Below are positions 1 through 6,895 of a stretch of 8,148 bases of DNA, one piece after another (the stretch's first letter is position 1; each line of letters opens with the position of its first letter). The position numbers and the translations under genes were made by a program. The notes beneath the pieces are model-generated. The model did not search any database and was not told where the DNA came from. It saw only the letters and a list, made by a program, of their open reading frames with translations. Origin of the DNA: an uncultured Eubacteriales bacterium (GTDB taxonomy: Bacteria; Bacillota; Clostridia; Oscillospirales; CAG-272); NCBI GenBank assembly GCA_900555785.1, contig USMO01000066.1, positions 1 to 8,148 on the forward strand, in the 5' to 3' direction.

Positions 1-421
1 CCAGCCCGTCAATGAAATTGTGCGCGTTGGTCAGGGCGAGCAGCCACAGCACCGCGCCAAGCATTCCGGCAGGGGTCCGGATTCCGGCGCCAAAGCTGCC
101 CACAAAAGCAGCCAGCGATTGGACCGCAAGTCTTGCAGCCGGTGGGAGTGGCTGCACATCGTCTGCCAGCCCGATGCAGAAGACCGCCAGCCCTCCGGCA
201 AGCCCAGCCCACACCGCGCGTGTCCGGGGACCCACCAGCAGCATAACCGCCGTGAATGCCGCCAGAATGGCAATCCCACCCGCGCGCGGCACCGTGTCGG
301 TATGCATTCTGCGCCCGTCACGCGGGACGTCAATCGCCCCGATTTTCCAGGACAGGCGCATCGCAAGCGGCGTCAGGACCAGCACCGCAGCAAAGCACCC
401 GACAATTGCATAGCTTGACAT
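1..421 (-). CDS. WecA/TagO-like UDP-sugar:undecaprenyl-phosphate glycosyl-phosphate transferase, N-terminal part (cut by window edge)
   Basis: Enzymes of this integral-membrane family (glycosyltransferase family 4, MraY/WecA/TagO) move a sugar-1-phosphate, usually GlcNAc-1-P, from UDP-sugar to undecaprenyl phosphate. This starts teichoic-acid or other surface-glycan synthesis on the inner face of the membrane. The 140 visible residues show a hydrophobic first helix (about 3-22), the family motif GAIDVPRDGRRMHTDTVPRAGG (28-49, quoted in part as GAIDVP and PRAGG), a hydrophobic segment at about 50-63, the catalytic aspartate pair in GLADD (Asp87-Asp88) followed by LPPAARLAVQ, and TNAHNFIDGL at 131-140, where the window ends just inside the NAxNxIDGLDG motif. 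Family members run about 320-380 residues, so well over half is missing. The ATG at 421 is preceded by AAGGAG (429-434) at 7-base spacing. The family is certain in outline; which sugar and which polymer cannot be told, so no symbol is given. No convincing promoter was found upstream. Confidence 0.9.
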   Translation of the reverse strand, partial: MSSYAIVGCFAAVLVLTPLAMRLSWKIGAIDVPRDGRRMHTDTVPRAGGIAILAAFTAVMLLVGPRTRAVWAGLAGGLAVFCIGLADDVQPLPPAARLAVQSLAAFVGSFGAGIRTPAGMLGAVLWLLALTNAHNFIDGL

Positions 422-459
422 TCCCGCTCTCCTTTTCGGCTCCGGCTGAAATCGAAAAC

Positions 460-489
460 TCCAAGGCTTCAGAGTTCCAAGCCCTCAGA
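460..489. repeat. 30-base direct repeat, copy 1
   Basis: This begins TCCAAGGCTTC and ends AAGCCCTCAGA. It matches the copy at 714-743 at 28 of 30 positions, in the same orientation, with the two differences adjacent in the middle (AGAG against ACGG). Each copy contains GGCTT and AAGCC arms that could form a 5-bp stem. It lies 38 bases upstream of the start of the left-hand gene. The two copies bracket the hairpin array. Confidence 0.8.
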
Positions 490-506
490 CTATAGACATA
501 ACAACC

Positions 507-664
507 AACTTTCGCCTGTTGAAAGTTTTCGCCCGCCTTTTTCAAAAGGCGGCGCGGTCGAGGGCGCGGAGCCCTCGTCGCCGTCCGCAGACGGCGAAAT
601 CCCCATTTCGGCGCTTTCTTTTTGCCAAGCTTTTTCTTTGCGCCTACATGGTCAAAGAAAAAGC
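507..664. repeat. intergenic hairpin array (repeat-like element A)
   Basis: Six perfect inverted repeats follow one another: 507-513/521-527 (7 bp), 533-541/544-552 (9 bp, centred on a TTTTTCAAAA core), 559-565/571-577 (7 bp, CGAGGGC), 578-585/590-597 (8 bp, TCGCCGTC), 595-600/605-610 (6 bp, competing with the previous stem) and 629-640/653-664 (12 bp, GCTTTTTCTTTG, 12-base loop). No credible protein is encoded across it: the open frames are rich in Arg/Lys/Pro and look like translated repeat. The layout resembles the element at 7981-8065. Dense hairpin repeats between genes are common in Oscillospiraceae-type genomes (recollection, not checked here). Function is unknown. It fills most of the 400-base gap between the lipoprotein gene and the left-hand gene. 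Confidence 0.7.
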
Positions 665-713
665 GGCTTTTGATTTTGCACATCTTTTCGGCGATATGCC
701 TTTCGTCTAACAA

Positions 714-743
714 TCCAAGGCTTCACGGTTCCAAGCCCTCAGA
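714..743. repeat. 30-base direct repeat, copy 2
   Basis: This is the second copy of the repeat at 460-489, with 28 of 30 bases identical in the same orientation and starts 254 bases apart. It lies between the hairpin array and the lipoprotein-gene terminator. Homology stops sharply on both sides (base 713 differs from 459, and 744 from 490). Confidence 0.8.
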
Positions 744-770
744 GATCGCTTGTAGTATCCCTCCGTTTCC

Positions 771-809
771 GAAAAACATACGACCCGCAGGCAGAACGCC
801 TGCGGGTCG
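771..809 (-). terminator. Rho-independent terminator of the lipoprotein gene
   Basis: A perfect 12-bp GC-rich stem, CGACCCGCAGGC (781-792) paired with 798-809, has a 5-base loop. On the minus strand it is followed by TATGTTTTTC (780-771), a short U-rich tail. It starts 13 bases after the TAA stop of the lipoprotein gene, the usual position for an intrinsic terminator. On the plus strand the stem is followed by CAACAAAAGC, so it should act only in the minus direction. Confidence 0.88.
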
Positions 810-821
810 CAACAAAAGCGA

Positions 822-3635
822 TTATTTTGCAAGACCGTTGGATTTCAGCCATGCATAGTAGATCATGTAAGGAGACTGGTAGTAGTAGTACGCCTCGCCG
901 CATGCCGGGTCGGTCGTGACATCGATATACTTGCCGGTCGGCTCACCGTCATCGTTCGTCTGCTCCTCTTTGTGGTGGACCTCCGAACGGCTCGTCGCGC
1001 TCAGCAGATTCCAGTAGAAGACCGACAGATCCATGTTCTCAACCAGCGCCTTCACTTCGTCGCTGGTCAGCTTGGCAGCCAGCTCCTCCTGCAGCAGACC
1101 GTTGTCATACGGCAGGTTCTCGCGGGTTGTGAAGAGCACGCCCAGGTCATCGATGATTGCCTTGAGCGCCTTCTTGTTGGCAGCCTTTTCGGCTTCGGTC
1201 GTAGCGGTCTTGGTTGCCGCAGCCTCAACAAGCGCTTCAATGCGCCGGGTCAGGTTGTCGAAATACTTCAGCAGTTCGACATCCAGCGTTCCGCAGATTG
1301 CCAGCTTCGGGTCGCTCTCGAAGGTCTCCTCGGTCGCAGTCAGACCGTTCAGCTTGATGTTGACCGCCACATCGGCATCGGCGCGGACCGTTACCAGGAA
1401 GAGCGCATACTTGGTGTCACCCAGCTTTGCGGAGGTGTCCTCTGCATAGTTGACCGCCAAGTTCAGCGTCTTGGTGTCGCCGGTCGGCATCACGGTGACC
1501 TTGTAAGCCGCCGTAATGGTGGGAACATAAACCAGATAGGTATAGGTCTTGCCGCCCTCGCTGTTGTCTGCGGTGTACTTACCGACAACCGCATCCGAGC
1601 CGGTCTTGCCCTTCATCCAGGTCAGCGCGGTTGCGTTGCCGGAGAGCATTGCCTGGGTCAGCCCCTGATTCAGGCTGATGGTGTAGGTCTCGGTGTTCAG
1701 CGCGTCAAAGGAAATCATCGCATTGCGGTACTGGACAACAGCCGTAGCGGTGTTTCCGCCGGTCGTGTAGTTCCAGTTCAGCTTGCTGGAGTTCTTCTTG
1801 CCGTAGAAATTAATCACGGTCAGCTCGTAGCCGTTTCCGGTGCTTCCGGTGTAGGTCACGTTCATGCCGTTCGCGTCATCGGTCACTTCCACCTTGGCAT
1901 TGGTGATATTGTTGTTGTAGTAATAAACCATCGCGCTCAGGTTCTGCCCGCTGTTGCTTGCGCAGGTGTGCAGGACATAAACGCCCTTGCCGTTCCGGTC
2001 CGCTGCATCCATCCATGCTTTGAGGTAAGCGTTCTGCGAAAGGACCTCGCGCGAATAACCGGTGGTCCAGCTGTAGGTATAACCGGACGAACCGACCTTC
2101 GGCGTGCTTGCGGAAGCTGCGCCGGTTGCTCTGGCCAGATCTGCAAAATCGAAGTTCAGCAGCGGCTCAATCAGCGCCTGACGGTTCTGCTGCTTGCCGA
2201 TTTCCCAGACATCCGCAGACAGATTCTTCGCCGGATCGGGATACGCGATGAAGGCGTTACCGGTCTTGAAGATGTCCATCATGTAGCTTTCCTGCAGGCG
2301 CTCGACCACGTCGTTGTTGCCGGCGTCCTTCACAATCTTGTAGTCCTCCCCTTCCACACCGTACTGCAGAAGGTTGCGGAAATCCGCATTGGTGGTCATG
2401 TAGGTCAGAATCTGCATGCAGCGTGCCGGCTCGACATCGCTGTAAGCGCAGACGCCGAACATGTTGCTGTAGACATCCTTGACATCGACAGACGGATACT
2501 TGACGATAACCGGCAGATATTCGCTGTCCTCTGCCAGATACTTGTTGTAGTCTGCCAGACCGCCGGTTGCAAACTTGATGGCTGCGGTCTTGCCCTCGGT
2601 CACCTCGCCGTAGTAGCCGCCCGTCTGACGCATCTGGTTCAGCTCGTAGTAGTTCTTGCGGAAGGTCTCATCCCCAAGCAGGCTGTTGAAGGACAGAATG
2701 GTGCTGCCGCGGGAGAGGGTCTTGGGGTCGGTGTAGCGATAGCCCAGCAGCGAGAACCGGCTGCTGTCTGCTTCGTAGGTGTCGGGGTCAATCGACCAGT
2801 AGTGCGCCAGCAGGTCCAGCACCTCGTCATAGGAGGCGTCAACAGGAACGATGTTGCTGTCGCCCAGGGCATGCACGTTGTCCAGATAGCTGTAGATATA
2901 ATCATTGAAGAAACCGTCAATCTTGCCCTGGTCATACACGCCGCTGGTTCCGAAACGCTCTGCCAGCTCCTTGTTGAGCAGCATGTAGGTATAGGAACCG
3001 ATGACGTTGTTGTTCGGGATAGCGTAGGTGCCGCCACTCAACTTTGCAGCGGTCAGCAGCGTCTGGGAGACATATTCCTTAATCTTCTTGGAGGATGCGC
3101 TCAGTTCCTCGTCCAGCTGTCTGAGCCAGCCGTTTGCCACATATTCGCGGAACATCTCTTCGCCGTTGATGTAGATCAGGTCGACCTGATTCGGCTTAAG
3201 GTCCGGATACTTAATCGTGACACGGCCGTACTTGTCGATTTCGGTCTCCTCTTCGGTTGTAGAGGTGTCATCTGCAGCCTTGGTCTCCTCCTCGGAGCTG
3301 CCGTTGTCGACAAAAATGCTCTTGCTGTCTTCCTTTTGGCGAATCGCCTCAGACACAACGGTCTGATATTCGTCGTCCGTGAAGAAGTAAAGCACAATCC
3401 GGGTCTTGAACTTGGATTCGGTGATCTCGTTGACCGCCTTGGTCACGCGAGCCGCCGTTTCTGCGTCCACTTCCTTTTCTGACACCAGCCACATGGTCAT
3501 CGTTCTCGCGGCTGCGGATGCCTTTGTGTTAACGTCCGAAATCACTTCGTCGGTGGTCTTGCTCGAGCAGCCCGTCAGCACCACCGATGCCACCATCAAC
3601 AGACAAAGGGCAAGGCAGATCAGTCTGTTTCTCAT
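822..3635 (-). CDS. Extracellular solute-binding lipoprotein (ABC type, family 1-like) with a large beta-rich insertion
   Basis: This is a secreted, membrane-anchored binding protein of 937 residues. The N-terminus has a basic start (MRNR), a hydrophobic core (5-20) and a lipobox LTGC, giving lipidation at Cys23. Residues 45-100 (MTMWLVSEKE, then a helix and FFTDDEY) resemble the first lobe of family-1 solute-binding proteins; a low-complexity acidic linker follows (103-135). Further segments typical of this type are VDLIYINGEEMFREYVANGW (151-170), GGTYAIPNNNVIGSYTYMLLNK (201-222, in part), MFGVCAYSD (392-400), LLQYGVEGEDY (422-432), and TGNAFIAYP (458-466). From about 500 to 770 the sequence is Ser/Thr/Asn/Gly-rich with alternating beta-like stretches. 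The family pattern resumes at about 775-800 and ends SPYMIYYAWLKSNG (921-934). AGGAGG (3641-3646) is 5 bases before the ATG. Usual family length is about 420-560, so this one is much longer. Substrate is unknown; no permease or ATPase gene is adjacent, and the gene has its own promoter and terminator. Confidence 0.88.
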   Translation of the reverse strand: MRNRLICLALCLLMVASVVLTGCSSKTTDEVISDVNTKASAAARTMTMWLVSEKEVDAETAARVTKAVNEITESKFKTRIVLYFFTDDEYQTVVSEAIRQKEDSKSIFVDNGSSEEETKAADDTSTTEEETEIDKYGRVTIKYPDLKPNQVDLIYINGEEMFREYVANGWLRQLDEELSASSKKIKEYVSQTLLTAAKLSGGTYAIPNNNVIGSYTYMLLNKELAERFGTSGVYDQGKIDGFFNDYIYSYLDNVHALGDSNIVPVDASYDEVLDLLAHYWSIDPDTYEADSSRFSLLGYRYTDPKTLSRGSTILSFNSLLGDETFRKNYYELNQMRQTGGYYGEVTEGKTAAIKFATGGLADYNKYLAEDSEYLPVIVKYPSVDVKDVYSNMFGVCAYSDVEPARCMQILTYMTTNADFRNLLQYGVEGEDYKIVKDAGNNDVVERLQESYMMDIFKTGNAFIAYPDPAKNLSADVWEIGKQQNRQALIEPLLNFDFADLARATGAASASTPKVGSSGYTYSWTTGYSREVLSQNAYLKAWMDAADRNGKGVYVLHTCASNSGQNLSAMVYYYNNNITNAKVEVTDDANGMNVTYTGSTGNGYELTVINFYGKKNSSKLNWNYTTGGNTATAVVQYRNAMISFDALNTETYTISLNQGLTQAMLSGNATALTWMKGKTGSDAVVGKYTADNSEGGKTYTYLVYVPTITAAYKVTVMPTGDTKTLNLAVNYAEDTSAKLGDTKYALFLVTVRADADVAVNIKLNGLTATEETFESDPKLAICGTLDVELLKYFDNLTRRIEALVEAAATKTATTEAEKAANKKALKAIIDDLGVLFTTRENLPYDNGLLQEELAAKLTSDEVKALVENMDLSVFYWNLLSATSRSEVHHKEEQTNDDGEPTGKYIDVTTDPACGEAYYYYQSPYMIYYAWLKSNGLAK

Positions 3636-3655
3636 GTTTTCCTCCTGTTTCCGCA

Positions 3656-3674
3656 GATTCCACTCATTGGAACC
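3656..3674 (-). other. small leader hairpin in the lipoprotein mRNA
   Basis: GGTTCCA (3674-3668) can pair with TGGAATC (3662-3656) in the minus-strand transcript: 7 bp including one G-U wobble, with a 5-base loop. It lies between the predicted transcription start (near 3687) and the ribosome binding site (3641-3646). It could stabilise the transcript's 5' end, or it may be chance; it is too small to suggest a riboswitch. Confidence 0.35.
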
Positions 3675-3693
3675 CGCCTTTTCTATCCTTCAT

Positions 3694-3722
3694 ATTTTAC
3701 ACCCATTCCGGCATAAAGTCAA
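3694..3722 (-). promoter_or_regulatory. Sigma-A type promoter of the lipoprotein gene
   Basis: On the minus strand TTGACT (3722-3717) is followed after exactly 17 bases by TAAAAT (3699-3694). Each box differs from TTGACA/TATAAT by one base, so a strong housekeeping promoter is expected, with a start near 3687 and a leader of about 50 bases. Upstream DNA includes an A-rich stretch, and at 3741-3746/3760-3765 an inverted repeat GCGCGT/ACGCGC with a 13-base loop whose role is unknown. Confidence 0.85.
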
Positions 3723-3900
3723 GTGAATTTTTTGTGTCCGGCGCGTCCGGAACGTTCACACGCGCGCAAAAGCACAAGATGGGGCGCGTTTTTACCGTCA
3801 TTCCGCACAAAGCACGACAGCCACTTTTTGTGATTCTGCCATTTTTCTTGTGCGTTTTAGCAGAAAATCCAAGTCGATTTTTGCCGACTGACACAAAAAT

Positions 3901-5064
3901 TCAATCCATGAAGCCCCGGAGGTGGCGCGCACGGCTCGGATGCCGCAGCTTGCGCAGCGCCTTTGCCTCAATCTGCCGGATCCGCTCCCGGGTGATGTCA
4001 AATTCCTTGCCGACTTCCTCCAGCGTCCGGGTTCTGCCGTCATACAAGCCGAACCGCAGCTTGATTACGTGTTCCTCACGCGGGGTCAGCGTGTGCAGCT
4101 GGCGCTCCAATTCCTCGCGCAGAATGTTGGTCGAGGTTGCATCCGCAGGCGACGGCGTATCGTCATCCGGAATGAAGTCGCCAAGGTGGCTGTCCTCCTC
4201 CTCGCCGATCGGGGTCTCCAGCGACACCGGGTCCTGCGCAATCTTCATAATCTCGCGCACCTTGTCGGCGCCCATGTCCATCTTCTCGCCAATCTCCTCT
4301 GCGGTTGCCTCTCTGCCCAATTCCTGCAGCATCTGACGGGAAATCCGCGACACCTTGTGAATGGTTTCCACCATGTGGACCGGAATCCGGATGGTGCGCG
4401 CCTGGTCGGCAATGGCTCTGGTAATCGCCTGCCGGATCCACCAGGTTGCGTAGGTCGAGAACTTATAGCCTTTGGTGTAATCGAACTTCTGTACCGCCTT
4501 CATCAGTCCGAGGTTGCCCTCCTGAATCAGGTCCAGGAAATACATCCCCCGGCCGACATAGCGTTTTGCAATCGACACCACCAACCGCAGGTTTGCCTCC
4601 ACCAGTTCGGTCTTTGCGGTCTGGTCACCTGCCATCATGCGCTCTGCCAGTTCCTTTTCGCGCTCGTTCGTCAGCAGCGGCACCTTGCCAATCTCCTTGA
4701 GGTAGATTCGCACCGGGTCATCGACGTTTACGCCGTCCTGCTCCAGGCTCGTCACCATCGCGTTCGGCTCGCTGAACTGCGCAACCTCGCTTTCGATTAC
4801 GCTCATCTCCGCATCCGACAGGTCTCCGTCAAAGTTGATGCCGTTGTCCTCCAGCTCCTCGTACATCTTGTCGATCTGGTCTACGTCGAAGTCCATTTCC
4901 TCCATCGCGTCATCCAGATCGTGCTGAGAGAGCTTTCCCTTTTTTCCTTTTTCGATCAGCGTGTCCACGCTGGACGCGCTTTTGCCCTCGCTCTCTTCGG
5001 TCTCCTCTGCTTCGTTTTCCGGCAGTTCCAGATTCCGTTCTTCATCGACCGTGTTCTTTTTCAT
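3901..5064 (-). CDS. rpoD: RNA polymerase primary sigma factor (sigma-70 / sigma-A)
   Basis: This is the housekeeping sigma factor, which binds core RNA polymerase and recognises the -10/-35 promoter boxes. All regions are present in 387 residues: an acidic N-terminal tail, region 1.1 (about 32-85), region 1.2 (DDPVRIYLKEIGKVPLL, 115-131), region 2 (about 155-225, with NLRLVVSIAKRY, DLIQEGNLGLMKA and the -10 recognition helix KFSTYATWWIRQAITRA), region 3 (about 230-310) and region 4 with the -35 helix-turn-helix TLEEVGKEFDITRERIRQIE (347-366). It ends RARHLRGFMD, like the usual RSRKLKDFLD tail. Length matches clostridial SigA (about 360-390). The start codon lies inside the dnaG stop (ATGA), which suggests translational coupling; the nearest Shine-Dalgarno-like sequence, GGAAAGG, is 10 bases upstream. 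No strong intrinsic terminator follows. The symbol sigA is equally used. Confidence 0.98.
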   Translation of the reverse strand: MKKNTVDEERNLELPENEAEETEESEGKSASSVDTLIEKGKKGKLSQHDLDDAMEEMDFDVDQIDKMYEELEDNGINFDGDLSDAEMSVIESEVAQFSEPNAMVTSLEQDGVNVDDPVRIYLKEIGKVPLLTNEREKELAERMMAGDQTAKTELVEANLRLVVSIAKRYVGRGMYFLDLIQEGNLGLMKAVQKFDYTKGYKFSTYATWWIRQAITRAIADQARTIRIPVHMVETIHKVSRISRQMLQELGREATAEEIGEKMDMGADKVREIMKIAQDPVSLETPIGEEEDSHLGDFIPDDDTPSPADATSTNILREELERQLHTLTPREEHVIKLRFGLYDGRTRTLEEVGKEFDITRERIRQIEAKALRKLRHPSRARHLRGFMD

Positions 5065-6854
5065 GTGGCATCAACCTTTCCTTTATGTAGTTTGTTCCGT
5101 TTCATTTGCAAAAAGTCATTGAGATTTCCCGATTTTTTCAGGTCGCGTTCCTCGCGCAGTTCCCGCAGCCCTGCAACCGCTGCCCGAAAGGCGCTCGGTC
5201 CGTTCTGCGTCAGCTCCTGCCGCGCAACTTCCATCCTGCGTATCCTGCCCATTTCCTCCGGGGAAAATTCCTCCCCCAATAGCTCAAAGCGAAAACCGCC
5301 CTCCTGCCGGTGTCCGCGCAGGATTGCCTCGAACACCCGCCGGTTGAAGTCGGTTGCAAAATCCTCGCCCGTCAGCGTCTCGCGCCCTACGGCAATCTCC
5401 TCGCGGTATTCCGGAAAGATCAGCAGCAGCCCCAGCAGGCTTTCCTCGGCGGCGGCTGCGCGAGGGTCCTTGGCGGCATCGGGATTGACCCGGTCGCCGA
5501 AGTTTTTCACGCTGTTCTGCGCCTCCCGCCCGCGCTGCTCCCGCAGCTGCGCCAGCTGCTTGCCCCGCACCTTTTCAACGGTGTTCTGCAGAATCTCCGG
5601 CGCAAGGTTCAGCTTTTTGGCAATCTGATCGATGTATACCGCCCGCTCGACCGGCGCCTGGTAGCCCGCAATCAGCTCGCAGAGTTCCCCGGACGCGCGG
5701 ATGCGGTCGGAGCTTGTCGAAAGGTCGTATTTGGCAAGAATGTTGTCCATTTTGTAGTCAAAGCCTGTCCGGCTCCCGTCCAGCGCGCGGCGGAATTTCT
5801 CTGCGCCGAACTTCACGATGAACTCGTCCGGGTCCTTTGCGCCGTCCAGCTTCAGCACGCGCACCTCCATGCCGACCTCGCCGAGAATGCGCATCGCCTT
5901 GTTGGCTGCGTTCTGCCCCGCCTCGTCGGAATCGTAGGTGATGATGACCTGCTTGGTGTACTTGGAGAAAATGCGCGCATGGTTCGGGGTAATCGCCGTT
6001 CCCAGCGTTGCCACAGCAAACTCAAAGCCCGCCGCATGCAGCGCGATGACATCCATATACCCCTCGCAGAGAATCATGCGCTCGGCGCAGCAGTTCTTGG
6101 CAAAGTTAAGTGCAAACAGGTGGTTGCTCTTGCGGAACGCCGGCGTGTCCGAGGTGTTGAGGTACTTTGGCTTGGAATCATCCAGCACCCGCCCGCCGAA
6201 CGCCACGATATTGCCGACGGTATCGATAATCGGAAACATCACGCGCCCCCGGAAATAGTCGTATGACCGCCCGGTCTTCTGGCTCTTTCCGCACAGGAAC
6301 CCGACCTGCAGTTCCTCGTCGGTATACCCGCATTTGTGCATATGATTCGTCAGCAGTCCGAAGTCTGCCGGTGCGTAACCCAGCCCGAAGTGCTTGATTG
6401 TTGCGTCGCTCAGGTGCCGGTGTCCGCGCAGGTATTCCATCCCCGGCGCGCCAAGGTTCGGGTCGAACAGGCAGGCGCGAAAGAATTTTGCCGCCTCCAA
6501 GTTCATCTCCAGCACCCGCTTTCGCGTCACGCCGCGCTCCTCGGGACGCTCGTCCAGCCCGCGCGGCATCTGCAGCCCTACCCGGTTGGCAAGGAATTCC
6601 ACCGCGTCCGGATAGCTGAGATTTTCCGCCATCCGCACAAAGGTGATCGGGTCGCCGCCCGCGTGGCAGCCGAAGCAATAGAACATTTTCTTTGCCGGCG
6701 TAACCGTAAAGGACGGCGTTTTTTCGCTGTGGAAGGGGCACAGTCCCAGCAGATTGTTGGAGCCTGCGCGTTTGAGTGTCACATAGCGCCCGATCAGCTC
6801 CTCGATGTCGGTCCGTTCCACCACCTCGCGGATAAAATTATCCGGCAGTCGCAT
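5061..6854 (-). CDS. dnaG: DNA primase DnaG
   Basis: This primase makes the RNA primers for lagging-strand and restart synthesis, working with the replicative helicase. Numbering from the chosen start (597 residues): CHC2 zinc-binding domain with Cys39, His42, Cys60 and Cys63 (CPFH and CFGC); the RNA-polymerase-like core with YLNTSDTPAFRKSNHLF (231-247); the Toprim fold with catalytic EGYMD (264-268), TYDSDEAG (306-313) and DPDE (341-344); then a helical C-terminal helicase-interaction domain (about 460-570). Two in-frame ATGs compete. The AGGAGG at 6863-6868 is only 2 bases from the ATG at 6860 but 8 bases from the ATG at 6854, and MRLPDNFI is the usual DnaG N-terminus, so 6854 is preferred. 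The gene follows dgt after 41 bases and overlaps rpoD by 4. Nothing is missing from the catalytic set. Confidence 0.97.
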   Translation of the reverse strand: MRLPDNFIREVVERTDIEELIGRYVTLKRAGSNNLLGLCPFHSEKTPSFTVTPAKKMFYCFGCHAGGDPITFVRMAENLSYPDAVEFLANRVGLQMPRGLDERPEERGVTRKRVLEMNLEAAKFFRACLFDPNLGAPGMEYLRGHRHLSDATIKHFGLGYAPADFGLLTNHMHKCGYTDEELQVGFLCGKSQKTGRSYDYFRGRVMFPIIDTVGNIVAFGGRVLDDSKPKYLNTSDTPAFRKSNHLFALNFAKNCCAERMILCEGYMDVIALHAAGFEFAVATLGTAITPNHARIFSKYTKQVIITYDSDEAGQNAANKAMRILGEVGMEVRVLKLDGAKDPDEFIVKFGAEKFRRALDGSRTGFDYKMDNILAKYDLSTSSDRIRASGELCELIAGYQAPVERAVYIDQIAKKLNLAPEILQNTVEKVRGKQLAQLREQRGREAQNSVKNFGDRVNPDAAKDPRAAAAEESLLGLLLIFPEYREEIAVGRETLTGEDFATDFNRRVFEAILRGHRQEGGFRFELLGEEFSPEEMGRIRRMEVARQELTQNGPSAFRAAVAGLRELREERDLKKSGNLNDFLQMKRNKLHKGKVDAT

Positions 6855-6895
6855 CGGCATCGCCTCCTTCCGTTTCGCCGGTATCTCTCTTCACG

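Noticed and set aside
330..713. A minus-strand open frame rich in Lys/Arg that crosses the hairpin array
   Set aside because: It is translated repeat and then overlaps the transferase N-terminus out of frame. The frame starting at 421 has a good ribosome site and clear family motifs.
460..743. The 30-base repeats as a small CRISPR array
   Set aside because: There are only two copies, 224 bases apart, with hairpin-filled DNA between them and no cas genes; the spacing is far beyond a spacer length.
972..3482. An 836-codon plus-strand open frame opposite the lipoprotein gene
   Set aside because: It has no recognisable domain, is rich in Val/Leu/Gln/Arg/His as expected from the complement of a GC-biased gene, and the minus-strand frame has a signal peptide, ribosome site, promoter and terminator.
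3750..3757. GAACGTTC palindrome as a LexA (SOS) box
   Set aside because: The Gram-positive LexA box needs GAAC and GTTC separated by four bases; here they are adjacent.
3806..3832. CACAAA/TTTGTG inverted repeat as a terminator of rpoD
   Set aside because: The 6-bp AT-rich stem has a 15-base loop and no T-run after it on the minus strand.
3922..5628. A 568-codon plus-strand open frame opposite rpoD and dnaG
   Set aside because: It spans the junction of two certain genes on the other strand; its length is a by-product of their codon use.
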